From NCBI RefSeq assembly GCF_000235445.1, contig NZ_JH378833.1, forward strand, positions 66,435 through 130,434: a stretch of DNA of 64,000 nucleotides, in the 5' to 3' direction. Below, piece after piece: positions 16,615-26,317 of the stretch. Below the pieces are notes generated by a model, which saw only the letters and a program-made list of their open reading frames with translations, did no database searches and had not been told where the DNA came from. The number at the start of each line of letters is the position of its first letter. Positions within the stretch are counted from its first letter, which is position 1. The stretch comes from Johnsonella ignava ATCC 51276 (GTDB lineage Bacteria; Bacillota; Clostridia; Lachnospirales; Lachnospiraceae). A program made the position numbers and the translations under genes.

Positions 16615-17958
16615 TTACATGTTTTTTACTATTTTTATAATACTCTGTGCCATATAGTCAATCATGCTGTCGCTCATACCCGGATATACACCCACCCAGA
16701 ATGTATCACGCATTATTCTATCGGTATTTTCAAGTCTGCCTACTACCCTGTAGCCTTCACCTGAAGCACGCATTGAATTAAAGCACGGATGTTTTATAAG
16801 ATTTCCGGCAAAAAGCATCCTTGTCTGTATCTTTTTTTCCTCAAGCCCTTTTACAAGCACCTGCCTATCTATACCCTCATTGCAGGTTATAAGAAATCCG
16901 AACCAACTAGGATCTGAATTTTTACAGGGTTCAGGCAGTATAATCCTGTCAGATACCTCCTCAAGCGCCGCTTTCAGTCTTGCATGATTATATTTTCTTC
17001 TCCTTACAAACTCCGGAAATTTTTTAAGCTGTGCACATCCAACCGCAGCCTGCATATCACTTACTTTAAGATTATATCCGAAATGAGAATATACATATTT
17101 ATGATCATATCCCAGCGGAAGATCCCCGTATTTTGCATCAAATCTGTGTCTGCATGTATCATCCTTGCCTGAGTCGCAATAACAATCCCTACCCCAGTCT
17201 CTTACAGATCTTATTATTTTATTTAATTTAGGATTTGACGTATATACTGCACCGCCCTCACCCATAGTCATATGATGAGGCGGATAAAAACTTGATGTGC
17301 CTATATCGCCTATAGTACCTGTCAGGCAAACTTCTCCATTATACTCATATGTACTTCCAAGAGCATCACAATTATCCTCTATAAGCCAGAGATTATGTCT
17401 GTCGCAAAATTTCTTTACCGCATCAAGATCAAATGGATTTCCAAGCGTATGTGCCGCCATTACCGCCTTTGTCTTTTTTGAAAGTGCCGCCTCAAGCATC
17501 GATACATCTATGTTGTACTGAGGTATAGTAACATCTACAAATACAGGCACTGCACCATATATAAGCATAGGGGTTACAGTTGTAGGGAAGCCGCATGCAA
17601 CTGTTATAACCTCATCGCCATGATTGATCTTCCTATCCTTCAATATATCTGAAGTAAGACTCATAAATGCGGCAAGGTTTGCACTTGAGCCTGAATTTAC
17701 AAGTGCCGCATATTGTATACCGAGATATTTTGCAAATTCCGTCTCAAATTCCTGTGTATATCTTCCTGATGTAAGCCAAAACTCAAGTGAGGAGTCTACA
17801 AGATTTACCATCTCCTCGCTGTCATACACTCTTGAAGCATAAGTTATCCTGTCTCCCGGTTTAAACTCCTTTTTTATATTATGATATTTATCGCAATAAG
17901 CTCTTACATATTTAAGTATTTCCGCTTCAGCTTCCGCCTTTGTCATATTTTCAAACAT
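16615..17958 (-). CDS. rfbH: CDP-4-keto-6-deoxyglucose 3-dehydrase
   Basis: A 447-residue PMP- and iron-sulfur-dependent dehydrase (RfbH/DdhC/E1) that removes the 3-hydroxyl of CDP-4-keto-6-deoxyglucose on the way to 3,6-dideoxyhexoses. In SFYPPHHMTMGEGG the usual PLP lysine of the DegT fold is replaced by His228, the E1 signature. Cysteines 197, 259, 261 and 269 (CxCx7C) fit the [2Fe-2S] ligands of this family. GGAGG stands before the ATG. The genes making and using its substrate (glucose-1-phosphate cytidylyltransferase, CDP-glucose dehydratase, E3 reductase) are not in the window. Confidence 0.95.
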   Translation of the reverse strand: MFENMTKAEAEAEILKYVRAYCDKYHNIKKEFKPGDRITYASRVYDSEEMVNLVDSSLEFWLTSGRYTQEFETEFAKYLGIQYAALVNSGSSANLAAFMSLTSDILKDRKINHGDEVITVACGFPTTVTPMLIYGAVPVFVDVTIPQYNIDVSMLEAALSKKTKAVMAAHTLGNPFDLDAVKKFCDRHNLWLIEDNCDALGSTYEYNGEVCLTGTIGDIGTSSFYPPHHMTMGEGGAVYTSNPKLNKIIRSVRDWGRDCYCDSGKDDTCRHRFDAKYGDLPLGYDHKYVYSHFGYNLKVSDMQAAVGCAQLKKFPEFVRRRKYNHARLKAALEEVSDRIILPEPCKNSDPSWFGFLITCNEGIDRQVLVKGLEEKKIQTRMLFAGNLIKHPCFNSMRASGEGYRVVGRLENTDRIMRDTFWVGVYPGMSDSMIDYMAQSIIKIVKNM

Positions 17959-17978
17959 GTCGCCTCCTTTATGGTTCT

Positions 17979-19556
17979 TTAATTTTGTGATTCTGTGATT
18001 CTTTTTTCAGGTTTGAATACATTCAGTCCCTTATCCTGCAATATTTTCAGAGCCTTTTTTATCCTTACCGGATCATGATATTGAAAAATTTTTGTAAGTT
18101 CATCATCCGAAAGCCTTGTATAATTTAATGCCGCCTCCTGCATTGATATAAAGTTTTCCTTTCTATACACCGACATCCTGATTTCATTTGAATATGTTAT
18201 TATATTTCCCAGCATATAGCTTATAATTATAATACAAAATGCATATATATTTATATTGGTACACAGAGCGTTAAATACATTGCTCTGTTTTTTATCTGAT
18301 ATTTTTTTACTGAATATATTTTTATCTGACATATTTTGTACAGCCTCCGTATAGGCTTTAAGACCCGCAGCAGCTATATATTTTTTATATATAAATAAGG
18401 TCAGTAAAACGCCAAATGTTCCTGACTGAAACTGCAAAGCATATCTTGAACTCATAGCATAGGTGTCTTTTAGAAATATCCATCTTGACATTACTACAAG
18501 CAGATGTGAAGCCCCTCCTGCAAACAGCAGGCATGCAGGAAAAATACTTATTTTAAATACACCTTTATAAAAATTCAGATAAAGTGCATAAATATAAAAA
18601 ATCCCTATTAAAATCCCTGTCAAAAACAGCAGAGTATCAGACAGCCCGGCTTTTTTAACCACTTCACTGTCAAATATCACAGAGGCGAATGATTTAAGCA
18701 AAAGTCTCAGCAGCAAAAGCGGGTCATCCGATATTACTTTTGTAAATGGAAGATTTGTCGCCCCGGCATGTTCTTCAACTGAATTTATCCGGCTGTATAT
18801 ATATATCATCGTAGGAACAATCACATTTATAAGCCATATTATATGTGCTCTTATATGTGTTTTTAATGTGTTTATATTCATTCTGTACAGTTCATTATCC
18901 GCTTTACCCTGAACGGAATATTTTTTAATTTTTCCGCATGAGAGTATTATATTTATTATATACACTGCCGAAATTGCCAGTGCATATATCATAATATACG
19001 GTCCTGAAAAAAGCAGCATAATATACGGAAGTATAATCACGGCACGCATATCATGGCTGTATCCCGGGCTTTTTTTAGGTTTAAGTACACCGTCCTGCTC
19101 TAAGAGTCTGTCATATATGTAAAAGTGATATGAAAACATGGCAAATGCAAGAAAATGTACCCATCCGCTTCCGTTTATAAGCATCTCCCATTTGTTAAGT
19201 GAAAAACCTATAAATGCAAGAAATGATATAAATGCATATGAGGCGTTTCTCTTTGCGGCATAATACAGTATAAAAAATACTGAAACTGATAAGAAAAATG
19301 CACCTAGCATCATATCAAACATAGTACTGTATGAAAAACATTTTACATTTACAATTCTCTGTATATAGCTTATAGGCATACGTGTAAATATATCAGCTCC
19401 CATATATGGTTTAAAACTGTACACATCTTTAAGATAACTGTTTACAAGCCTTATATAATCGGTATATACTACATTTGCTGAAGCTGAGCGTATATATGCA
19501 AATGTAAATAAAAATCCCATTACCGTAATTATAAGTGCTAAAAATTTTTTCCCCAT
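17979..19556 (-). CDS. multi-pass membrane protein of the glycan operon
   Basis: A 525-residue protein with about ten to twelve predicted membrane helices and no recognised soluble domain. The first extracytoplasmic loop after helix 1 is conserved-looking (YTDYIRLVNSYLKDVYSF), the layout of GT-C type glycosyltransferases or related surface-glycan membrane proteins. The C-terminal 50 residues are a soluble charged tail. The ATG at 19556 has GAGG six bases upstream; ATGs one and four codons earlier are possible. It ends 21 bases before rfbH and starts 31 bases after the preceding gene, so it is in the operon. Function not assigned. Confidence 0.75.
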   Translation of the reverse strand: MGKKFLALIITVMGFLFTFAYIRSASANVVYTDYIRLVNSYLKDVYSFKPYMGADIFTRMPISYIQRIVNVKCFSYSTMFDMMLGAFFLSVSVFFILYYAAKRNASYAFISFLAFIGFSLNKWEMLINGSGWVHFLAFAMFSYHFYIYDRLLEQDGVLKPKKSPGYSHDMRAVIILPYIMLLFSGPYIMIYALAISAVYIINIILSCGKIKKYSVQGKADNELYRMNINTLKTHIRAHIIWLINVIVPTMIYIYSRINSVEEHAGATNLPFTKVISDDPLLLLRLLLKSFASVIFDSEVVKKAGLSDTLLFLTGILIGIFYIYALYLNFYKGVFKISIFPACLLFAGGASHLLVVMSRWIFLKDTYAMSSRYALQFQSGTFGVLLTLFIYKKYIAAAGLKAYTEAVQNMSDKNIFSKKISDKKQSNVFNALCTNINIYAFCIIIISYMLGNIITYSNEIRMSVYRKENFISMQEAALNYTRLSDDELTKIFQYHDPVRIKKALKILQDKGLNVFKPEKRITESQN

Positions 19557-19586
19557 CATAGACCTCATATTAATTTTATTTCAATT

Positions 19587-21453
19587 CTAATCGGCTTTTA
19601 TATTCACCAAAAGACTTAGGTTACTGCTTCCCCTTTTCTCCTGTGCATCCTTAAGATAAAAATTATTATACACCTTTAAATTAATTATTTCATACGGCTT
19701 TACTTCAAACTTCTGATGAGAAACATTATTTTCAAGTTTAAGCTCTATAGTCATATTATCATCAACATTCATATATACCGTTTCATTGCCTTCAAGCTCT
19801 CCCGGATACATAAATTCAATATCTATCAAACCGTCCTTGCCTGCCATTATGTTAACTTCAGCCTGTTCATCCATCCATCCGTCAGTATAATAGCCCTCAA
19901 TGGCTTCGCATTTGACATTTCTTATCATATCGGTAACATCCACAAAAGCATTTTGTGCTGCATCCTCTTTAATTACAAGCATATTTGAAGTTACTTGACC
20001 GAAATCACGGTATGATTCAACAAATTCAACCTCAGTACCCTCCGCCTTTCTCTTAGGATCAAATACCTTAAAAAATGTATCGGCATTAAATTTGCTCATC
20101 TTATAATAGTTGCCTATTATATAAATTTTTTTGCCGAATATATCACTGCCGTACTTACCGTAGGTAACATCCGCCAGAGTATTATACCTTTTTTGATCTG
20201 GAAACAAATATATCCCTGAGTATTTTGAATGACCGTAAAGCTCTACCGGAACCATTAAAACCATCCATATAAATACAAGTATAAACGGCAGATACTGTTT
20301 TATATCTATATCCATACTCAGAATTTCTTTTGCAATATCTGTATTTTTTTCCTTTTTAATAGTACCATACATATGTGAAAGCCACAACAGCGCCGTCATG
20401 TACGGAGCATAAACCCACCTCATCTCAACTCTTATAGTTACTGCCGAAGCTACGATGCAACCTGCCATAACTCCAAAAAAAAAGCAGGGTGGTATATAAT
20501 GAATTTCCTAAAGCTTTCTGATGCAGAATCAATGAAATCTGGTTTGATATATAAATAATTAGAATTATAAAAAGAACCCCAATTGCACAGCATACAAAAA
20601 GCTTTATAAAAAAATCGGTATCATTCCATGTAACACCGTTTAAGTGTTCAGGTCCTGCATTAACTCCCAATATATAAAGTATCTCTGAAAATATATTTTT
20701 TATAAAATCCTTTATATTAAATGTATCTTTTACAAATGTGGAGCCTGTCCCGGCAGGCATCACTCCTCCGGTTGACATAAGCCTTACAATCTGTACAAGT
20801 GTAAATACCGCGACCGGAGCAAACCACAATCTTATTTTTCTTTCTTTTTTTACAAACAGTATGTAGAAAAACATAGGCAACAGCACCATATATCTCTCAT
20901 GCGTAAAACATATAAAGAGATAACATATAACCGCCTTGCCAAAATTCTTTGTATATTCCTTTTGAACAATGCAGCTATACATATTGTACAGGATTATTAA
21001 TAAAAACAAAAGGCACATAGCCTCCATAAGCCCCAGAAGCTGTGATATATCATAATATGAAAATCTTGAGCATATAAACATAATTCCGGCTATAAAACCT
21101 ACAGGTCTTGATGCCGAAAGTCTTTTTGCAAATAAATACAAAAATGAGGCAATTACCGCTGAAAATATTATATTAAAAGGAACTACCCATGTTATCCTGT
21201 TTCCTATAATTCCAAGCTCAAGCCATGCCGCAAACCAATACACAGGTCTGAATCTTGTAGAACCTATAGGAAATACATATTCTATAAAGCTCTGTTCTCC
21301 GTAGCATGACCACATATAAAGATCATCCATATAAAGCCCTGAGATACGTATACCTGCATTTACCCAAAAAGCAGCCATAAGCAGCAAAAGCATTATAACG
21401 GCATCTTTAAGCATACTGTTTTTTTCTTCTAAGCTGAAATCTCTTTCAAACAT
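19587..21453 (-). pseudogene. GT-C-like membrane protein, frameshifted at a T9 run
   Basis: Two overlapping frames, 21453 to 20425 and 20468 to 19587, join to one protein of about 621 residues if the run of nine T on the - strand (A9 on the + strand at 20475-20483) is read as eight: TLLFF continues as GVMAGCIVASAVTIRVEMRW. The N-terminal part has about ten helices with an acidic first loop (YMDDLYMWS) as in GT-C enzymes; the end is a soluble beta-rich domain of about 200 residues. As sequenced the protein is cut at residue 342. The break is exactly at the homopolymer, so phase variation or a sequence error is as likely as decay. Confidence 0.7.
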
Positions 21454-21509
21454 CGGATTATACTAAAATTATCTCCTTCCATAGTTTTATCCCGTATCCT
21501 ATTCTTCAA

Positions 21510-23867
21510 TCATTCTTTACGCTCATACCTATAAAGTGTATTATCACCTGCTCTTATAAGCGGTATGAGACTTCCGTCTTCAACCATATACTCCTCTATA
21601 TCGGAGGCTCTTTCATGTTCATCAAGGAATACTCTGTTTGTATATACATATTCAACACCGACAAAATCAAGATAATCTTTAAATTTATAAAGTTTATGCA
21701 CAAGTCTTGAGTTGCCTCCGCTGCCTACTATGTCCGTATAGCTTTGAATACAGCATTTAAAGCACAATCCTTCAGGCTGATAAGCCATAGACACAACTCT
21801 TGCCCTCGGATATTTGTTCAAATAATCAAATATTCTTACTAAACCGGCTTCTTCCATTTCCTTATATTCAGCATTATAATGATTATAAAACCCGAGATGC
21901 ATAAATGAGATCGGTGTAAAACCGTAAGCTCCTGCCCAGTTTGTAACACATGTAACTACAAACGCCCATGTAAATACAGGCAGCAGGCTTACAGTTATTC
22001 CGGTTCTAAACTGCCCAAACTTAGAGGTATCAAAAAAAGCACATGCAAGATTTGATGCCGCAATTATTATAAGTGCATATACAAGCATAAAGTAATTGCC
22101 GTCTACCTGATATATTATCTCCAATATAAATAAACTCGCAAGTAAAAGAACAATACATACAAAATTTATATATAGCGCCGGAGCATCAAGCCTTTTATGT
22201 GATATAATACCGCAAATAAATCCCAGTACAATTAAAATCAGCATAAGCACCCCGCCAAAAGCTATAAATACATGTATCATGTCTTCACCGACAGGAGATA
22301 TAAAAAGACCTCTCAGTCTTTGTGCAATATTTATTTTTTCATAAAATCCATCAGTATTTGTCCCTGTACAGTAATGACCTTCAAATGAAAACGGATAATA
22401 TGCACTTATTCCAAGCTTTCTCCAAAATATGGAATATGCGGAAGTTATAGGATAGCCTGTCATTATAAAGGTCCTTAATGTAACAAGTATAAGAGAAGAA
22501 AATGCAGGCAGTATTATACTAAGATTTGATTTTATATTACTTTTCTTTTTATAGGTCTTTTTTTTATTTTCTATATTATTCAGTGTTGAAGTCTTTATAT
22601 TTTTTCTTGAATTAAATTTTATATATACTGCAAATATCAATCCGGTTATAAATAAAAGCCCTGAGAATACTACACTTGTAGGTTTAAATATAAGGCTTGA
22701 TACAATCAGGGAAAATGCCCATACAAGATGCTTTATAACAGCACTTTTATTACTTGCCTCTTCTCTTTTCTTAATACAGCTTATCACATCATCTACAAAT
22801 ACAAGCTGTATTAAAAGGGTTATTATATCCGTCTTTGCAGATACTCCCATATTCGTTATACCCGGCACAAAAGCGGTAAGTGCCGCCGCAAAAAATGCAT
22901 AATACGGATTTGCCAGTTTTTTTACAATATCATAGATTACAACAATTACCGCTACAAGCGTCCACCATGAAAATGCAAGTATAAAACCGTAACTTACCGG
23001 TATGTTAAGGGGCATTGTCAGTATTTCAAGACCTTTAGGATAGTAATATACATCATTTACAAGACCCAGTTTTTCATATATACCCAAACCGTTATTTAAA
23101 ATATAGGGCGTTCTCAGACCATAATGCAGCGAATCATAGTCTATGGCTATATTAAGCCTTCCCGCCTGAAGCAAAAGCATAGTAAGTATCAGACAAACCA
23201 GGAATGTATCAAAAACTTTCGGCAATACCGGTTTTTTCTTTTTTCCTATGTATTCATCTTCAGCCGTGCCGGATTTGTCAGTATCCTTATCATCAATTAT
23301 CCTTAAAGGTATAGAACCTGTTTTATTTAAAAGTATATATATAAAAAGCACACATAAAAAAAGACATACTGTGTATATGTATATGTCCCTCATACTCCCT
23401 ATTTTAAAAAGTGAAAGCAGGCATATTGAAGTAATGTAAATCAAAGCTCCTGATATAAAATCATGTAAAATCCTTAAAATATCATCAGAAGCTCTTATAC
23501 CTATAAAGCGTCTGCCTCCTGAAAGAACAATCTCACCAAGCATTATAAGACAGATTATAAACACACCTGAAACCAACACCGGTAAAAAAGCTCTATGTAG
23601 CCATAAGAACACTGATACAACTGCAGCATACATAGTGTATCTTGCTGATGTCTTTCTGAAAATACAGCTGCATAATAGTAATACCAGAAATAAAATTCCA
23701 CTTTCAGCCATCATATTTAAGGTTTCAGGAAGAAATATTTTCTCATGAAGGTAATAATATCTTATTACCTCATCCGCACTTATATATGCAAGAAACAGCC
23801 CTGATACAAAAAGTAAAAAGATCATAAGAATCTTTAAAAATGTATATTTTTTACTATAAATATGCAT
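21510..23867 (-). CDS. large GT-C-like membrane protein
   Basis: A 785-residue protein with about 14 or more membrane helices, a loop containing DYDSLHYGLRTPYILNNGLG near residue 240 that resembles the acidic first loop of PMT/ArnT-type glycosyltransferases, and a soluble C-terminal segment of about 90 residues (VRIFDYLNKYPRARVVSMAY). GGAGGG precedes the ATG. It overlaps the upstream GT2 gene by 14 bases. A lipid-linked sugar-using glycosyltransferase is the best guess; no family is certain. Confidence 0.75.
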   Translation of the reverse strand: MHIYSKKYTFLKILMIFLLFVSGLFLAYISADEVIRYYYLHEKIFLPETLNMMAESGILFLVLLLCSCIFRKTSARYTMYAAVVSVFLWLHRAFLPVLVSGVFIICLIMLGEIVLSGGRRFIGIRASDDILRILHDFISGALIYITSICLLSLFKIGSMRDIYIYTVCLFLCVLFIYILLNKTGSIPLRIIDDKDTDKSGTAEDEYIGKKKKPVLPKVFDTFLVCLILTMLLLQAGRLNIAIDYDSLHYGLRTPYILNNGLGIYEKLGLVNDVYYYPKGLEILTMPLNIPVSYGFILAFSWWTLVAVIVVIYDIVKKLANPYYAFFAAALTAFVPGITNMGVSAKTDIITLLIQLVFVDDVISCIKKREEASNKSAVIKHLVWAFSLIVSSLIFKPTSVVFSGLLFITGLIFAVYIKFNSRKNIKTSTLNNIENKKKTYKKKSNIKSNLSIILPAFSSLILVTLRTFIMTGYPITSAYSIFWRKLGISAYYPFSFEGHYCTGTNTDGFYEKINIAQRLRGLFISPVGEDMIHVFIAFGGVLMLILIVLGFICGIISHKRLDAPALYINFVCIVLLLASLFILEIIYQVDGNYFMLVYALIIIAASNLACAFFDTSKFGQFRTGITVSLLPVFTWAFVVTCVTNWAGAYGFTPISFMHLGFYNHYNAEYKEMEEAGLVRIFDYLNKYPRARVVSMAYQPEGLCFKCCIQSYTDIVGSGGNSRLVHKLYKFKDYLDFVGVEYVYTNRVFLDEHERASDIEEYMVEDGSLIPLIRAGDNTLYRYERKE

Positions 23868-24696
23868 TATACGCCCTCCTGTATGCTCTCTTTATAATTT
23901 GCGAAACCGGATATGGCAGCAGTCTGTCAAACATTACACTCTCCTCAGTTGTCCTTGAACTGTCGGCAATACTCCTTTTTGTAGCCGAATCATCATGTAT
24001 GCGGTACATTATAAGAGGTTTTTCAATACATATCCATCGCCCTTTTTTTGAGGAAAGCCTTAAAAGCATATCCCAATCAAGCACGAAATTGTATGTCGGA
24101 TTAAAATATAAATCTCCGTATATATCTTTGTCATAAGTGCATGAAGGACATATAACAGGATTCCCAAAACTTATTGACAACCTTTTTATAAATAGGGTAT
24201 GACTGAACCATTTTAACCTGAGCGGAAGCCTTAAAATTTTTTTTATGATATTTGCCTCTCCAAAATCAATTAAGCTCCCTCCCTTAATACTTATCGAGGC
24301 GGTTGTAAAAAGTCCCATATCGGGATATCTTTCCTTCATAAAAAGCAAGGTTTTTACATAATCCTTACAATAAAGATCATCCTGATGCACTATGGTTACA
24401 AGCCCTTTACCCGCCTTTTTGCAGGCAAAATTCCAATCTTTTGCCATACACGGTATTCCCTGCCTTATATAAAGTCTTATATTAAATTCATCTGCAATAT
24501 CTTTTATATAGCTATTCGGTGTTGATGTGCATATTATAATATCACTTTTAACGCTCTGTGCAAGCAGAGATTTTATACAGGCACGCAGATATGGTGATTT
24601 TTTATAGGCTGATACCGCAAAAATATGTCTTTTTGTAAAATTATACTGTTCCAATGTCTGGCACTTTCCTTTCATACATTTACCGTTTACCTGCAT
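23854..24696 (-). CDS. GT2-family glycosyltransferase
   Basis: A 280-residue soluble GT-A type enzyme, first gene of the glycan operon on the - strand. Visible motifs are IFAVSAYKKSPYLRACIKSL at the N-terminus, VTIVHQDDLYCKDYV with the DxD-like metal site near residue 109, and LDWDMLLRLSSKKG with MYRIHDDSATK towards the end, typical of rhamnosyl or galactosyl transferases. GGAG nine bases before ATG supports the start. Donor and acceptor are unknown. Confidence 0.88.
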   Translation of the reverse strand: MQVNGKCMKGKCQTLEQYNFTKRHIFAVSAYKKSPYLRACIKSLLAQSVKSDIIICTSTPNSYIKDIADEFNIRLYIRQGIPCMAKDWNFACKKAGKGLVTIVHQDDLYCKDYVKTLLFMKERYPDMGLFTTASISIKGGSLIDFGEANIIKKILRLPLRLKWFSHTLFIKRLSISFGNPVICPSCTYDKDIYGDLYFNPTYNFVLDWDMLLRLSSKKGRWICIEKPLIMYRIHDDSATKRSIADSSRTTEESVMFDRLLPYPVSQIIKRAYRRAYNAYL

Positions 24697-24749
24697 ATTC
24701 TATCACTCCGGACGGTTTAGGGCAATCCTTTACCCTTAAATATAAAAGT

Positions 24750-25487
24750 TTAAATGCCTTGAATTGCACTTTTTAGAACCTGTCCTATACTTCCGTGAAA
24801 AACAAGGTCGGCACCTGAATCCATAGGTGTAGGCGTTTTATTTATAAGCACAAGTTTACTTCCTTTAAAATAATTGACAAGCCCTGCTGCAGGATAAACT
24901 GCCAGAGAGGTTCCTCCAATTATAAGGATCTGTGCCGCATTTATAAAATCTATGGCTTTATTCAGCACTTCACTATCAAGTCCTTCCTCATATAAAACTA
25001 CATCAGGTTTAATATCACCATTACATTCACATTTAGGCACACCCTCAGAATTTATTATTTTATCAAGTTCATAACTTTTCCCGCATTTCATGCAGTAGTT
25101 CCTGCGGATGCTTCCATGCAGTTCAATTACATTTTTACTTCCGGCATCCTGATGCAGACCGTCAATATTTTGTGTGATCACTGCCTTAAGCTTTCCTATT
25201 TGCTCAAGCTTTGCAAGTGCAATATGTGCATCATTCGGCTTTGCCTGTGTATAAATCATTTTATCCCGATAAAAGCGGTAAAACTCATCCCTCATGCTCA
25301 TAAAAAAGCTATGGCTTAAAATACGTTCAGGAGGGTATTTATACTTCATTGAATAAAGCCCGTCCTGACTCCTGAAATCAGGTATACCGCTCTCAGTCGA
25401 AACACCTGCGCCGCCAAAAAAAACTATATTATCACTTAAAGCTATACATTCTCTTAAATCATCGAGCTTATCATTTTCAGTTTTCAT
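24750..25487 (-). CDS. cobB: NAD-dependent protein deacylase, sirtuin
   Basis: A 245-residue cytoplasmic sirtuin that removes acyl groups from lysines with NAD. The NAD site is GGAGVSTESGIPDFRS at residues 24-40; TQNIDGLHQDAG and the catalytic histidine in IELHGS follow. Four zinc ligands are CMKCG and, 19 residues on, CEC in PKCECNG. The late IIGGTSLAVYPAAGL binds NAD. A GAGGAG site precedes the ATG. It starts 18 bases after the small antitoxin-like gene, so the two are probably co-transcribed. Confidence 0.93.
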   Translation of the reverse strand: MKTENDKLDDLRECIALSDNIVFFGGAGVSTESGIPDFRSQDGLYSMKYKYPPERILSHSFFMSMRDEFYRFYRDKMIYTQAKPNDAHIALAKLEQIGKLKAVITQNIDGLHQDAGSKNVIELHGSIRRNYCMKCGKSYELDKIINSEGVPKCECNGDIKPDVVLYEEGLDSEVLNKAIDFINAAQILIIGGTSLAVYPAAGLVNYFKGSKLVLINKTPTPMDSGADLVFHGSIGQVLKSAIQGI

Positions 25488-25504
25488 ATATTTTATCTCC
25501 TCAC

Positions 25505-25711
25505 TTAATAATCTAAAATATTTATTCCTGCCTGTACTAAACGTTCATATCTTTCTTTTGAAATCAATATAGCCTTCGGTTTCCCATTTTTTAATATAAA
25601 AGCGGCTTCATCATTTTCAGATAACTTAGTGATTATTTTGGATGATTGCCCTTTTAAAAAGTCGGACATATTATAAAAGTCCATTGTTGCTTTGCTCCCT
25701 TTATCTTTCAT
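25505..25711 (-). CDS. Phd/YefM-type antitoxin without adjacent toxin
   Basis: A 68-residue protein with the Phd/YefM fold: ATMDFYNMSDFLKGQSSKII forms the N-terminal DNA-binding part, and AAFILKNGKPKAILISKERY is the conserved strand-turn-strand. AAAGGAG precedes the ATG. The usual downstream RelE, Doc or PIN toxin is absent; the next gene is the sirtuin. It may be a solitary antitoxin, a transcription factor for the sirtuin, or half of an unusual pair. Confidence 0.85.
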   Translation of the reverse strand: MKDKGSKATMDFYNMSDFLKGQSSKIITKLSENDEAAFILKNGKPKAILISKERYERLVQAGINILDY

Positions 25712-25885
25712 ATAACGCTCCTTTCGAGAGTATTATTATATCATAAACAGGCATATTTTAAAACCTATATTGTAATTACATTTATAATTATAAATAATTT
25801 AAGTTAACTATATGATAATGGCAAAAAAGGTCCCTAATCGCAATAAAAAAACAGCAAATCACTGATTCACTGATTCCTTAAACGA

Positions 25886-26317
25886 TTATTTTATCTTACA
25901 TATTGTGTTATAAGTAACAAAATCACCGGAACTAATAGTATACTGCACATGGCTTCCGTTATCTTTCGTTTCTTTTATCTTATTTTTTATCTTCTCCACT
26001 ATTTCTTTAGGTATACCTCTATGCCCCAATTTATTTATATCCATATTATCGGTTATGTTTAACATATATGATTTTGCACAATCAATGAATGATGGCACTT
26101 TCAAATTACAAAGGGTACACTCACTCCCGATTATCAGATAATATGTTGGATTGGGCATACCCTCTTTGTCATAAACTTTGTACTCTTTACCGGTAATTGA
26201 AGATATGGAATACAACTCCAATATTCCTTCTTCATAACAACCTACAAAATGCTGATGAGGAACTATTTTACCACTTGTATCGTTAGGATATTTTATCTTG
26301 CAAATTAGTATGTCCAC
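25886..26317 (-). CDS. putative PanT-like toxin partner of the Panacea antitoxin
   Basis: A 143-residue protein starting at GTG, whose G is shared with the stop codon of the upstream gene (TAGTG). VPHQHFVGCYEEGILELYSI and PTYYLIIGSECTLCNLKVPS suggest a compact beta barrel, possibly MazF/PemK-like, but no catalytic signature is certain. Known Panacea (PanA) antitoxins sit beside unrelated toxins, so position argues that this is the toxin. The tight overlap favours coupled translation. Activity is inference. Confidence 0.65.
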   Translation of the reverse strand: MDILICKIKYPNDTSGKIVPHQHFVGCYEEGILELYSISSITGKEYKVYDKEGMPNPTYYLIIGSECTLCNLKVPSFIDCAKSYMLNITDNMDINKLGHRGIPKEIVEKIKNKIKETKDNGSHVQYTISSGDFVTYNTICKIK

